From: Cryptomeria japonica
Lineage: Eukaryota; Streptophyta; Pinopsida; Cupressales; Cupressaceae
Direction: 5' to 3'
Assembly: GCF_030272615.1 (NCBI RefSeq)
Contig: NC_081413.1
Span: forward strand, 557,777,136-557,841,135
Length of the DNA: 64,000 bases
Shown: positions 24,416 to 35,876 of the stretch, in pieces
Numbering within the stretch: the first letter of the stretch is position 1
Layout of the letters: each line of letters opens with the position of its first letter
Notes under the pieces: generated by a model
What the model was told of the DNA's origin: nothing
The model's input: the letters and a program-made list of their open reading frames with translations, nothing else
Databases searched by the model: none
Translations under genes and position numbers: made by a program

Positions 24416-24534
24416 CATTCGTCGTAATTCTGACAGAAATTTCTCATTTGGTTTCGACGAAAAAGGCATTAGCAATGAGAATTTTCTTTTTTTCAAAAAA
24501 GTGCTCGAGTTCATCGTAATTCCAATGACATTGG
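24416..24534 (+). promoter_or_regulatory. CACTA left subterminal repeat motifs
   Basis: Two related motifs, TCGTCGTAATTCTGACAGAA (about 24,418) and TCATCGTAATTCCAATGACA (about 24,511), and TTTCGACGAAA between them. A relative of the first occurs in inverted orientation near the right end. In En/Spm such subterminal repeats bind TnpA; binding here is inferred. Confidence 0.6.
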
Positions 24535-24823
24535 TTATTACAAAATAAAAAAAGAGGCGGGGAATTCATTTGTGAATTGCAATCCCGCGTAGGCATCCGT
24601 GGTGAATTCAACCCCCAAGAACATCAAACCCGCTTCGAAGGCAATCTCGCGCAGGAGGTAGATTCAAATTGCCCTAGTTTTTAATTTCATGTTGCAAAAA
24701 ATATACATGTAATGGTTAATTGTCCTAGTTTAATCTCGTAAAACATAGAACTGTGATTGAGGAGTGAGCGTTCAATTTTGTAGCAGCAATCCCTTCCTCT
24801 CGTATACACGCGTGTTGATTGTT
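24535..24823. other. CACTA left region before the captured PPR fragment
   Basis: Less AT-rich, with several GCG words (24,560-24,660). Its origin is not recognised; it may be flanking DNA captured together with the PPR fragment. Confidence 0.4.
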
Positions 24824-25526
24824 CACATGAGATCACATCTCTTTGCAGCATTGTATCAAAAAATTCATGAGCCTTGTCCATGTTTCCACATTTTGCATTC
24901 ATGTCAAGCAGGGCATTTGCAAGGACAACACCTAACAAAATTCCTCTATCCATTATGCTTTGATGGATGTCCATACCCTGTTCCAAAGCTCCCATTTTTG
25001 CATAGGCAGAGAGAATGCTCGCAAAGGTTGTGGAATTTGGCTTTATGCCTTCCAATTTCATTTGCTTGAAAGTGTCTAAAGCCTTTTCAACAAATCCATT
25101 TTGTGCATATCCAACAATCGTTGAAGTCCACGAGACAACATTTCTTTCAAGCATTCTATCAAATAGTTCACGTGCCTTGTCTATGCTTCCACATTTTGCA
25201 TATGTGTCTACCATGGCAGTTACAACTACAACATCTAACAAAATTTCTCTATCCTTTATGCTTCGATGAATGTCCATACCCTGTCCCAAATCTCCCATTT
25301 TGGCACAGGCAGGGAGGATAGTAGCAATGGTCGTGGAATTTGGCTTTACACCTGCCGATTGCATTTGCTTGAAAGTTTCTAAAGCCTTCTCAACAAATCC
25401 ATTTTGTGCAGTTGCAACTACATCTGACAAAATTCCTCTATCTTTTATGCTTTGATGGATGTCCATACCCTGTTCCAAAGCTCCCATTTTGGCACAGGCT
25501 AGGAGTACACTAGCAAACGTAACTAA
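24824..25526 (-). pseudogene. Captured PPR gene fragment (PLS-type)
   Basis: On the minus strand an open frame reads several pentatricopeptide repeats: ACAKMGALEQGMDIHQSI, NGFVEKALETFKQMQSAGVK, VDTYAKCGSIDKARELFDRM and VVSWTSTIVGYAQNG. Such proteins bind RNA in plastids and mitochondria. This is a fragment. The N-terminal targeting region and the C-terminal E/DYW domains are absent. About 38 residues (one repeat) are deleted in frame near 25,424, where SDVV runs straight into TAQNGFVEKA. Homology ends near 24,824, after RDVIS, and the frame then runs 45 codons into unrelated CACTA sequence. It lies about 0.5 kb inside the left end and reads toward it, as captured host fragments often do. The wording resembles conifer PPR families (recall, not a search). 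Confidence 0.9.
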
Positions 25527-27165
25527 AGAAATGCAATGATCAGCTCCAAAGACATCAAACCACTACTAACAAAACCGAGAGTCTAAAATATGATAGGGAA
25601 TAGTGTGAGCTGTCCTAAAATAAAATATTTTATTTTCAATTTCAACTAAAACATAATTACTCAACCATTTAATATTATTAATAAGTGTTTAATTTATGAA
25701 AGAGATAAATGGTTGGCCACAAGTACATGAGTTAGTAAATGCACACAAATAAGTGAATTTGATATTCAAAACTATCTACAATGAATTCAATTCTTGTCCA
25801 TTAGTCATTTATGTTTGCAATAAGCATCTTTCTTTGTTTTTCTTAATCTTTATTCATAGTTATGTGCATATTTCACATTCTATAATTAGGATATCAATTG
25901 AAATGGCTGAACACTAGCATGATGTTTGTGTTGTGGTATAGATGCATGAAAACATAATTATGGGATTGTTATATTATAGAGATCATAAATCTAGATATCG
26001 CATATTAGTTCTAGCTCTTCTTGGATTGAGTCTAAAGTTGACATACAGTCATAAAGCCATTATTAGCAAATCTATCCATTTCTAGTAAAGACAATTGAGA
26101 AAGTCATTTTGATATTGAGAGTTTCTTATCTGTTTACCTATTGATCATTATTAAGCCATAATATTTAGGTCTATTTATCTCTCTTGCAAAACCTCTGTAA
26201 GTGTCCTAGATTGTCCCTACTACTCACTCTTCAATGAAATAGTGGATTTCTAAAGATTTGTTGCACAAGGTGGTGTTGAATATATCAACAAGGCTAGCAT
26301 GGAAGGCATGTTCAAGCTTCCACTTATACAACTTACAACAAATGATTTGTTGATAGAAGAAACTCTTGAAATAGGAATACAATCGAAAGACAAGTAAGTA
26401 CATACAAACCTCCTCAGTTGAAAGTAAAATCTATGTATAAAAAGAGTACATTGAATCCCAATCCATAAACACAATAGAGATACCGATGGAGACTTAATTG
26501 GATGTAGCATGTCACACCAAAGTTGTTAGAGTATGCTAAGCTAGTACATAATGTTTCCTAAAGCCACATTAGTATTTTACCCAAATCATTATCTACCAAA
26601 ACTAGCTATAGTAGTTCTTTTGAGGATTCATTTCATGGTGCTAGATCTTCATTTAGTTCCACTTCTTGTTGGAGAAAAGAATAGTTATTTCTTGAGGTAG
26701 ATGAATATCACATCAACAAAGGACAAGACCCTTTCTAGAATATAACAAATTCTACTCCAACAAAAGATCATGGGGGTTTCCCTAGAGATATTGAATAAGA
26801 GATAGACATCTACTGCTGCATTAAAAGCATTGGCATGTTCTTCATTTATTAATGTAAACTCTCTGTGACGCCACCACAACCAACAAAGGTGTAAAAAGTT
26901 GTTTGCAATGCATGGATTTTTATAATTGTCCTTTGAGAAAACAAAATTAAAGTATGGAAGCAGGATCTGCCAGCTCCTGAGGGAATCTTGATGAAAAATA
27001 ACTGTAAAATATTTGGGCGAGCTTATATGCAAAATAAGCAAACTAGAAATCTAAATTCAATAAGATGCTCTATTCAATGATGATAATTTTTTATTTTCTT
27101 GCCTGTGAAGAAAGACCATTTCAAACAATATCAATGAAAAACAAAATAAGGAGATAATTGCTAGA
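25527..27165. other. CACTA sequence upstream of the transposase; no gene recognised
   Basis: AT-rich. Frames of 86 and 118 codons on the minus strand (26,250-26,510; 26,685-27,041) have no motif I recognise. It should include the promoter of the transposase gene, but I see no convincing element. Confidence 0.5.
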
Positions 27166-28721
27166 TTGTGGTCTAACTTGAAAAGAAAAGGTGATGGAAA
27201 ATGTTATTGTCCATGTAAAATTTGTAAGGGGTTAAAGACTAGAAGACTTCTAATCAAAACATCGAAGAAACATTGTAGGTTGCATGGTCACATTGAAGGT
27301 GGACATGATTATCATCCATTGGTAATTTTTTCTTTATATCGTGGTGACAATTTATATACATAATAAATCACATGATGATGAGATCATGATCATGGTTACT
27401 TTGTTCCTATCAATTTTATATAGGTCAAGCACTTCGGAGCACATGGTATGGATCAACACAACCTTGAGAATATTATTTTTGAAGTGGACGAACATGGAGG
27501 TGTGAATATTGAAGCTGAAGATAATGATCCCATGGAAGATGACGATCATGAGCTAGAAAACACAATTGAAGATGATGGTACAAATACATGGATCCATGAC
27601 TCATTTAGTACTTGTGCAACTGATCATGATGATGAAGATGACCTTGATGTTGTTCATGATGTCCCTCTACTTGAGAAGGCATCTAAGGCCCTTTACAAAG
27701 GCTCGCAGGCAACTCTTCTCTCTGCTGTATTGTTGTTGGTGAACTTGAAGGTTATGGATGGTTTATCCAACATAACAATGTCACGTATGTTAAGGTATGT
27801 CATATATGTCATAATAAATTATGTATCATGTTGTACCATTAATATTTTTTATTATAACAAATTATATTTTTTCACTGTAGATTGATAGGTGAGTTTTTGT
27901 TACCACCATCAAATATTCTACCTCGCTCATACCGAGAATTATCTGTCATTATGAAAGATATTGGAATGGAGTATCAAGCAATAGATGCTTGTCCCAACGA
28001 TCATATTATATATCACAAACAACTTGAATTTTGAATTGAATGCCTTGAATGTCATATTAGTATATATCGAAGAGATCAAATAACAAAAAGGGTTCCTCGC
28101 AAGGTTCTTCGCTATATTCCCATTATTCCACGTATGCAACGATTATTCAAGTGCACTAGCTTGGCACAATTTATGGATTACCATGCACGCAATAGAAGTC
28201 AAGATGACATTATTTGAATGCCTGCGGATGGTTCAACATTTATGGACATAAAGGAAAAGTGGCCACAGTTTAAAGAAGAACCTCATAATCTCAGGTTTCA
28301 TTGGCAGCGGACGGTGTCAATCCATTTGGAGAGATGAGATCTATTTACTCATTGTGGCCTGTTTTTGTTATCAACAATGACATTCCTCCATGGATGTCAA
28401 TAAAGAGGGAGCACATAATGTTGGCAATGATTGTTCCAGGTATTTTATCATTTAAATATAGTCGTCTAAATTTAATTATAAATATTGCTTTAAAATGGTC
28501 ATAATAATTAAGTAATGTTTTTGTTCATTCAATTAGGTAAGTACCAAGTTAAAGATATGAATGTATATATTGAGCCTCTTATCGACGAGCTGCTGGAGTT
28601 ATGGAATGATGTCACTATGTATGATGTCTCTAGACCAATAGGACAAAGACAATTTCAATTCTATGTGATGTTTCTATGGACAATACACGATACCCCGGGG
28701 CTAACACATTTTTGTGGTATG

Positions 28722-29779
28722 TGTTGGTATTTTGGTATGGTTTGTCATTGATGTCAACACCTACTGAATACACCTACTCTAGAGATCCAACAACATTCAC
28801 TGGCAAACAGTAAACTATGCAACAATTACTGGTACATGATTCACCGGTAGGATATATTGTTCACCGGTACCTGGAATGATATGGAAGACACTTGGTAATG
28901 TCAAAGACATCGTGTGGACACTTTATTTTCAAATAATAATCATTGGTATATTCATATTTTCATATTTGCTTTTACTGGCAAATAGGTCCAAGTTATCTAG
29001 GGTTACACTGGCAGGTTTATCTTTTCCAGATCAGCATGGCACGCTATGGAGATGATTTATTATTGTAAATGCATTAAGCTGACATGTTTAATCGGTTATT
29101 GCATCAGATATTATATTATTTCTAAAGTGTTTTTATTGTAATATCTTGTAGATCCGACCTACTAAAATTGGTCTTAGGGTATGGTATAAATGTAAGATCT
29201 TATTTGTAAGATCAAGTGTGTAATGCGAAAAAGAATTGTGTGAAGGTATATGCGAGATCAAGCAGAGATATACACAAAGACATCATTTGAAGGTGAAGTT
29301 AGGTTTTTGTAGAAGCATATCAACATTACACCGGTACTGAATCCAACATATGAAGATGCTATTTTGTGCAGTACATTCTTATTGGATTTAACCATCCAAC
29401 TGTAGCCAGTGTGACTCCCATTTGTGATTGAGTAGTGAGCTCTAGGCTATTGGCCTTTCTGCATGTGCAAACCCCTCTTGTACACTTACTATCTGCAGTA
29501 ATATCATCTGATTGTGGGTAAGGTTTCCCACCGTGGTTTTTCCTCTTACAGGGTTTCCACATACAAATATTGGTGTCATGTGTTGTGGATGACTTTATGT
29601 TTATGTTTCATGCATTAATCATTACTGGTATAGCAATTTATTGTTAACATTGTCTACCTACATACTTAACTAGTTTACCAGTATTAAGCATTAAGTTGGT
29701 TAATAAGTTTTTGGTTTGAATTTATTAGACAACTGATTCACCACCCCCCCCCCCTCTCAGTTGTCTCTAGGACCTAACA
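28722..29779 (+). mobile_element. Solo LTR, 1,058 bp, in a transposase intron, TSD GTATG
   Basis: Starts TGTTGGTATTTTGGTATG and ends AGGACCTAACA. Flanked by GTATG at 28,717-28,721 and 29,780-29,784. It belongs to the same family as 20,629-21,685. The left duplicate overlaps the likely intron donor (GTATGT after CATTTTTGTG), so insertion occurred at the exon-intron border, separating LWTIHDTPGLTHFCG from TKGKFACPVC. It has a possible TATA box near 29,180 and a C-rich run (29,743-29,755). Confidence 0.93.
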
Positions 29780-30646
29780 GTATGTTATAGTGTTTAAGTT
29801 GTGCATGAACATTATAATTCAAAAATTTATCATATTTAATCCAATTATACATTATCTTGTAGGTCTTCAAACAAAGGGAAAATTTGCATGTCCTGTTTGT
29901 GGTCCAAAGATGAAATCTCGTCATTCAAAAAGTTTAGGAAAGCATGTGTTTGATGAGTATAGGCACTTTCTCCACAAAAATCATAAGTATCGAAATACTA
30001 AAAAAAAATCTTTTCAATGGGAAAGAAGAGAGTACATCAAAGCCACGAAGAATGACACCTCACATGTGGAAGTTGGAATATAATAGAATTAACCGTCAAG
30101 GTAATGCCATTCCATCTATTGGTTTGTCATAAAACATCTTTTCTATTTTGTTTAGTTTATTGATGATGTGATTGATGATCATGAATGTCATGAAGGCATA
30201 AATGACCACCTTCCTAAGGGAATAAAAAGTTATCCCCGCCAATTTAGTAGGTTGCCCTACTATGAGAAGTTACAAATTGTTCATTTGTTTGGTAGTATGC
30301 ATATTGGAAAGAATATAATAGAGACGGTATGGAAAATATTGGATGGAAGGCATGACAAAGACAAAATTGTCAAAATATGTAGTGACATTCAAGATTCCAA
30401 TCATGCAATGATAAATGTCATTCAATCAAATAGTCATGGAGACCAGATTAATATAAGTGAGCTTCCTTGGTTAATAATGAACCATCAAAGCAATGCTATA
30501 AAGGAAGTCATACGAAAAATTTGATTTCTAACAGGATTTGCTACGAACATAAACAATCTCATATCAAAGAAAAGTGAATTTGGGTCAGGGATGAAAACGC
30601 ATGATTGGCATACCTTCATTAAGGTAATTCATGTTCTTGTGTTTTT

Positions 30647-30712
30647 AGTATGTATTTAAGTACTGCACGTACGTGTATTAGTATGTATTTAAGTACTGCA
30701 CGTACGTGTACT
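30647..30712 (+). repeat. Tandem repeat, 33 bp x 2
   Basis: Unit begins AGTATGTATTTAAGTACTGC and contains the palindrome CACGTACGTG. It lies in an intron of the transposase gene. Confidence 0.93.
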
Positions 30713-32207
30713 TTTCATTATGTTACAAAAAAATGAAAAGATAATTTTATAATTGTTGCAGTACGTTCTACCTCTATCTCTCCCAGACAACTTCGACAAT
30801 AATGTCAAGCAAGTCATATATGATCTTGGAAAATACATGAGGTAGGTAGTGATATTTGTTTAGTTTGTTTTATAGATATTATATTTGTGATTTGTTTTAC
30901 TTGTTATGTAATATATATTTTTGCATCTTGAATACCTTGTAGGTGGTTGTCATGTAAAGAAATTCATAAAGATGATATAAAATATTGGAAGAGAAAAATT
31001 CCTCATTTAATGTGTGAAATGCAAAAGTGTCTACCTCCAACTTTTTTCAATGCACAAGAACACTACCTCATACACCAAGTTGAGGAGATTGAATTATGTG
31101 GACTTGTACACACTAGGTCAATGTGGATGGTTGAGAGGCACTTGAAATTTTTGAAGGCTTTGGTTCGACAAAGAGCACTCCTGAGGGTTCTATGGTGGAG
31201 GGATATATGGTATACCAGACTATGGTGTACATTTCTAAATATCTTCCTAAGTTTGCAGCAAAGATCCACGTGGATCGCATTTGGGATCCCAACACCATTA
31301 ACAAATTCGAAGGGGAGTACTTGATGGGGAAAGGTAGATTGAGGAAAGTGAGAGGTAATTATAAGATGTTATTGTATTTAATTAATTCTTAATCTTCAAA
31401 ATAAATCGATTGTAAGATGCCTATTTATTTTTTGTACAGTTCGTTGAGAGTGGGATGCACTACATTTGTATATTGCAAACAATCTTGATTGGATGACGAT
31501 ATGGATTGAATGTTGTCAACATTTTGGATGCATGTTAACATGGGAAGGTGTGGCTTCATTGGTTAAAGAAGCACATCGTAATGAAGATTCTAATGTTACG
31601 CAAAGGGAAATTGATTTAGCATATGGTTTAAGAGATAAACAGGTATGTATATATTCATTAATCACCCATATGTTTATCAACTCACAATGCAAATTTTTTT
31701 ACATGTTTGACATATCATAGGTCAAACACCACAATGCTATGTGCTGCAATGGTCATAAATTTCACATAAAAAAGTTGAATGACACGAAGAAAACTTGTGA
31801 TTTTGGCATCACTGCAGTCTTTGAGGTGACAAATATTTCATTGAGAAATGACATTCATCCTCAACAGTCTTAAAATCGATACTATGGCATTTTGGATGAT
31901 ATACTTGAGTGTGACTTTAATTCCTTCAAATTAGTTTTGTTCGTTGTCAAATCGTACAGGCTATGATTAAATAAAAATGATCCTGATAGAAATTTTATTG
32001 AACATGATAATGGTTTTATAATGCTAAATACAAGGTCATTTGAACCAGTTGGGGATGAGCCCTATGTTCTTCCAAGCCAATGTGAGCAAGTATTTTACTT
32101 AGAGGTTCCACATAAACTGGGTTGGTCATTTGTTGTAAGACATGATCAAAGAGGAAGGTCGATAAAGTATAATGTGATGGAAGAAGAAGATACCAAAGAA
32201 GTAGAAG

Positions 32208-32441
32208 ATGAAGTGGATGATGATCATGATTGACAGTTTCTCAATGACGATGAAGAAGAACAAGAAGAAGAAGAAGATGATGATGACGGTGATGGTGATG
32301 GTGATGGTGATGGTGATGGTGATGGTGATGGTGATGGTGATGTTGGTGATGATGATGGCGAAGATGTTGATGATGATGATGACGACAACGACGATGATGA
32401 TGATGACGACGATGACGACGATGATGACGACGATGACGACG

Positions 32442-32483
<42 letters not shown>

Positions 32484-32492
32484 TTGGTGATT
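32208..32492 (+). repeat. GAT/GGT minisatellite encoding an acidic tail
   Basis: Runs of GATGGT (32,286-32,340) and GAT/GAC triplets (32,341-32,480) follow the transposase. In its frame they read Asp-Gly and then poly-Asp, but TGA at 32,231 separates them from the main frame. In a second frame the same DNA reads Met-Val and Met runs, which are not meaningful. Confidence 0.9.
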
Positions 32493-32967
32493 GTTTATTA
32501 CCTATGTGATGGATGGTGATTTATGATACATATGTGATGGATTACATATTTATGATGACACATGATATGTGATGCTAATTGTGATGCTCAATTACAGATA
32601 TGATGACACATCATGTGATGTTTCTTATGCTTATGATACGTATGTATTTATTGTTTATCAATTTACAAATGTAGTAATGATTATGATGCTCAATTGATGG
32701 TGTTGATTTTAGGTATAGTCCTTGTGTGATGCTGTCACCCTTGGTGGGAACAGGTCATTGACTACAGACATCGTCAACCATTTAGTTGAGGATCCTGCAT
32801 AGTCTACATAAAGTAAAGGTAAGGAATTAAAAAATTTACAATGATTTTGATGACAACATCTTTTTATTATTTAATACTCTTTTTGTCTACAAAGTTCATG
32901 TTGTTCATGTTGTGTACTATGTAATTTCGCTAACGTTTTTAATACTTTTTCTTTGTCACAGGCTGAC

Positions 32968-35876
32968 ATGGATCCATCACATATCATAGACAAAGATGTA
33001 GCTTGCAACACTTCTACCAAGCAGGTAAACCTCATTGTAATTGTACAAATTAGATAGGAGCAAACTATTACATTATTATTTTCTTTTTTTTAGTGATTTA
33101 TACTAATTTTGTAATTGTTAATGATATTCTTGACAGAGACGGATGTTCGGGGAAAGGGAAAGGGAGTTGCAGTATCTGAGCACCTTTCAATGGATGTGGA
33201 ATCATTAGGGTTAAGCAATGATGACCCTGAAGATCCCACAGACCTTGTGAAATTCTTTAAAATGCCTCTTATAAAAATTAGAAAAGAGATTGTTGCTTTG
33301 GCAGCCGTGCATCCTACCATTGATGAGATATGACAGAGGGTGGAACTATTGTTTAAGACAATAGAAAACTTGCAAGTAAGCAGTAATGAAAGCTTTTAAT
33401 TATAACAAAAGCTCAATAATGGTTTATATTTTATTCTCTTTTATGTCATTAACTAAAATATGTACGTATTATTTTTATAGCAATTTATCCGCCCTCATGA
33501 AAGTCGTTCCCACTATCAGGGTGTTGCAGGATCTTCAGGTGATGATGATTTTCTTGTATTATCACTTTCTTGGCTTATCACTCCGAGTACCCAAAACACA
33601 TCATACTTGATATTGTCAATTTTCAAAATAAAGGTTCATCCTTGTTTACAATTCTTACACTTTTCGTATATTTAATGTATTATTCTTTAGGTGCTTCCAA
33701 TGTTACTGTGCAAATGCCGCCACCGCCTCACCAGAGGTCACCCTCACCTATTTTGCTAATTGCAATGTCAGCAACGCGTAGCATGCAGACATCCTCTAGT
33801 GCATGTCATATTGGGCTGCCCACTGTTGGTAGATCCCTCTTTTGCTCTATCTTCTGTCATGTGTTTATTTACCTTCAAGCTTTCTTTCTTGAATTCTAAT
33901 GCCATTTCATAGTGGATTCATTTTTTTCAGGAGGAGATACACATGAGGATGTGCCAGAGGTGACTACTGCTGATAACATACCATCATTTCCTGGATCTTC
34001 TCGTATTTCTAGTACGGGAACGTTGCAGGCCACATTGGTGGTGAGCGACGAAGAAATGATTCCCTTAAAGATACAAAAGGTTCTAGGTACTTTAAAATTA
34101 TTATTATATATACTCTAATTGTAATTTACTTTATGATCACTTGTTGTGGACTAATGATCCCATGAATTTTTTGCAGGCAATGATATTTTCTATAAACATG
34201 TTAGCGACATTGCATTGTAGATATTTGGGCCCACCATACGTAAAAGGTGGTACATCATATGTGAACTAACCCTAATCCACTTTTGATTTCATATCATTGC
34301 TAGAAGAGTTTTCCTTTGATCTATTTCTTGAAGTGTAGTAAATGTAGCTTCAGTTCATTTCTAAATCTAACAGGTTTGTTTTGCTTTAAAAGGTGGAATG
34401 ACCAAGAAAAAAGTTAAAAGATGAAATGACAAACCAAATGGTTGAGTGGTTTAGAAATGACACCTTTGACAAAACCAAGCTCCTTGAAAAAGATGGCTCA
34501 TATCTAAAGTATGTGAGGGACTAATACAGGATCCATTTGGAGAGGAACCAAAAGTACGAACGTCCCCCCATGATTCCAAAGAGGGAGTGGAAGGAGCTGA
34601 TTTTGGATGCCAAGGAGAAAATTGAAAAGAAAAAAGGAAATACACCACTAGACGCCAGAAAAAGGTACGTGATACCATTAAGAATGTAATTATGTACTAA
34701 TTAATTACTCTTTATATTTATATAATCTAACATATTTCAAACTTTTTATAGACTGAGTGACACGTCAAAGGCAACCAAGGCAAGGCAAGAAAAGCACGGG
34801 CAACACAAACTCAGCTCTGGTGGTTACATGAAACTTGATGCATGAATTGTAAGTATCTCATGTAAACAAAATATTGCATCAAAATATTAATAAATTGTAA
34901 ACATTTTTTTTTATCAAACAATGCAAGCAAAATTCACGGTACCAAGCAAAAATACAGGGCTCTGAATTCAATAGAGCGCCCACAGAAGATGACAAGAGAA
35001 TTGCCTACCAGCAAGGCTATTCAGCCATGGCTGATCGGCTATGAGAATTGAGTGGGCATACACAACATTCAAGTGCATCTGTCACACAGGTAAATATGGT
35101 AAATGGAAGTTGTTTCAAATTGAATACTTTACCAATAATCTAATTGATGTTGAGTTCCAACATAAAGTGACTATATTTGTTTTAAATAAGAAAGCAATGA
35201 TAACAATGTGCATGTCATTGGAATGCAGCCTGCTAATTGTGAAACACCACCTGCACATGAAGGTCTGGATGTGCATCCCAATAGTGGAGGTATCCATTTG
35301 CTATTCAAATTTATTTATTTAGCTATTAATACAAGTATATATATCTTAATTTGTAATTAGAGTAGTAATTAATGTAACCTTTTTTGTTAATATTTTAGAG
35401 CATGTAGTCGGTGGTGAGCAAGTGGAGCATGATCTGGGTACACAACCTCAAGAACATGATGTTCCCCACTCAGGTAAAGAGGTCCACTGTTATTGATTTA
35501 AACAAATATAATTGCAATTGGTGTTCAACATTAATGTAACCTTTAGTATTTCAACTCCAAATGATCTAGAGGGTGTTCAACATGTTGAGGTTGAGGCTAC
35601 ACAAAATGATGTGGCCCCATCAGGTAAAGAGCACATGTTCTCTAAATTAATGAAATATTTGTAACAATAATAATTTTTTTTTTGAATTTAACCCATTTCT
35701 TTGTTATTGCAGAGGACCCCCCTTCGCTTCAATGTCCTCGTCCTCAGTATAGGACTAGGCATACATTGAGATCATGAGCAGTTGGCAAAACATCTGCAGA
35801 GGGGGGAAATGATGAAGAAATCGATGTTCCACTTAGTATTTTCATAGCTTCAAAGAAAAAACAAAGAAAGAAATGA
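32968..35876 (+). pseudogene. Second CACTA gene, Transposase_24 / TnpA-like, decayed
   Basis: Small exons start at ATG 32,968 (MDPSHIIDKDV). The diagnostic region lies at 34,440-34,850. On one frame it reads MVEWFRNDTFDKTKLLEKDG, then PPMIPKREWKELILDAKEK; after an intron it reads ARQEKHGQHKLSSGGYMKL. This follows the layout of plant En/Spm Transposase_24 proteins (PP.IP...W..L, then a short basic His/Gly-rich box). Later exons read DDKRIAYQQGYSAMADRL and acidic repeats, ending with ASKKKQRKK and TGA at 35,876. Stops at about 33,331, 34,218, 34,523 and 35,040 break it. It sits directly after the TNP2 gene on the same strand, the usual order. In En/Spm, TnpA binds the subterminal repeats and makes splice variants from the same transcript; whether this gene does so is inference. 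Exon borders are approximate. Confidence 0.72.

Larger units (their letters stand above)
27166..32512 (+). pseudogene. TNP2-type CACTA transposase (Transposase_21 family), decayed
   Basis: An exon-intron gene. The transposon-associated N-terminal Cys/His segment (KCYCPCKICKG, CRLHGHIEGGH) lies at 27,166-27,319. After an intron, 27,425-27,794 encodes an acidic region. Then come the Transposase_21 core with AADGVNPFGEMRSIYSLWPV and NNDIPPWM (28,300-28,400), LWTIHDTPG (28,670-28,700) and TKGKFACPVC (29,870-29,900); the DUF4218 part with PHLMCEMQKCLPPTFF and a RSMWMVERHLKFLKALVR stretch (30,990-31,170); a C-terminal part with NRYYGILDDI and GWSFVVRHDQRG; and an Asp-rich tail. It is broken by TGA at about 28,033 and 28,216, a frameshift near 28,295, another near 31,180, a TAA near 31,872 and TGA at 32,231. 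The enzyme would cut the CACTA ends. The Met at 27,166 is only the first in the open segment. Confidence 0.93.

Noticed and set aside
32208-32519. Met/Val-rich 103-codon frame
   Set aside because: It is a second frame of the GAT/GGT minisatellite that encodes the acidic tail of the transposase.
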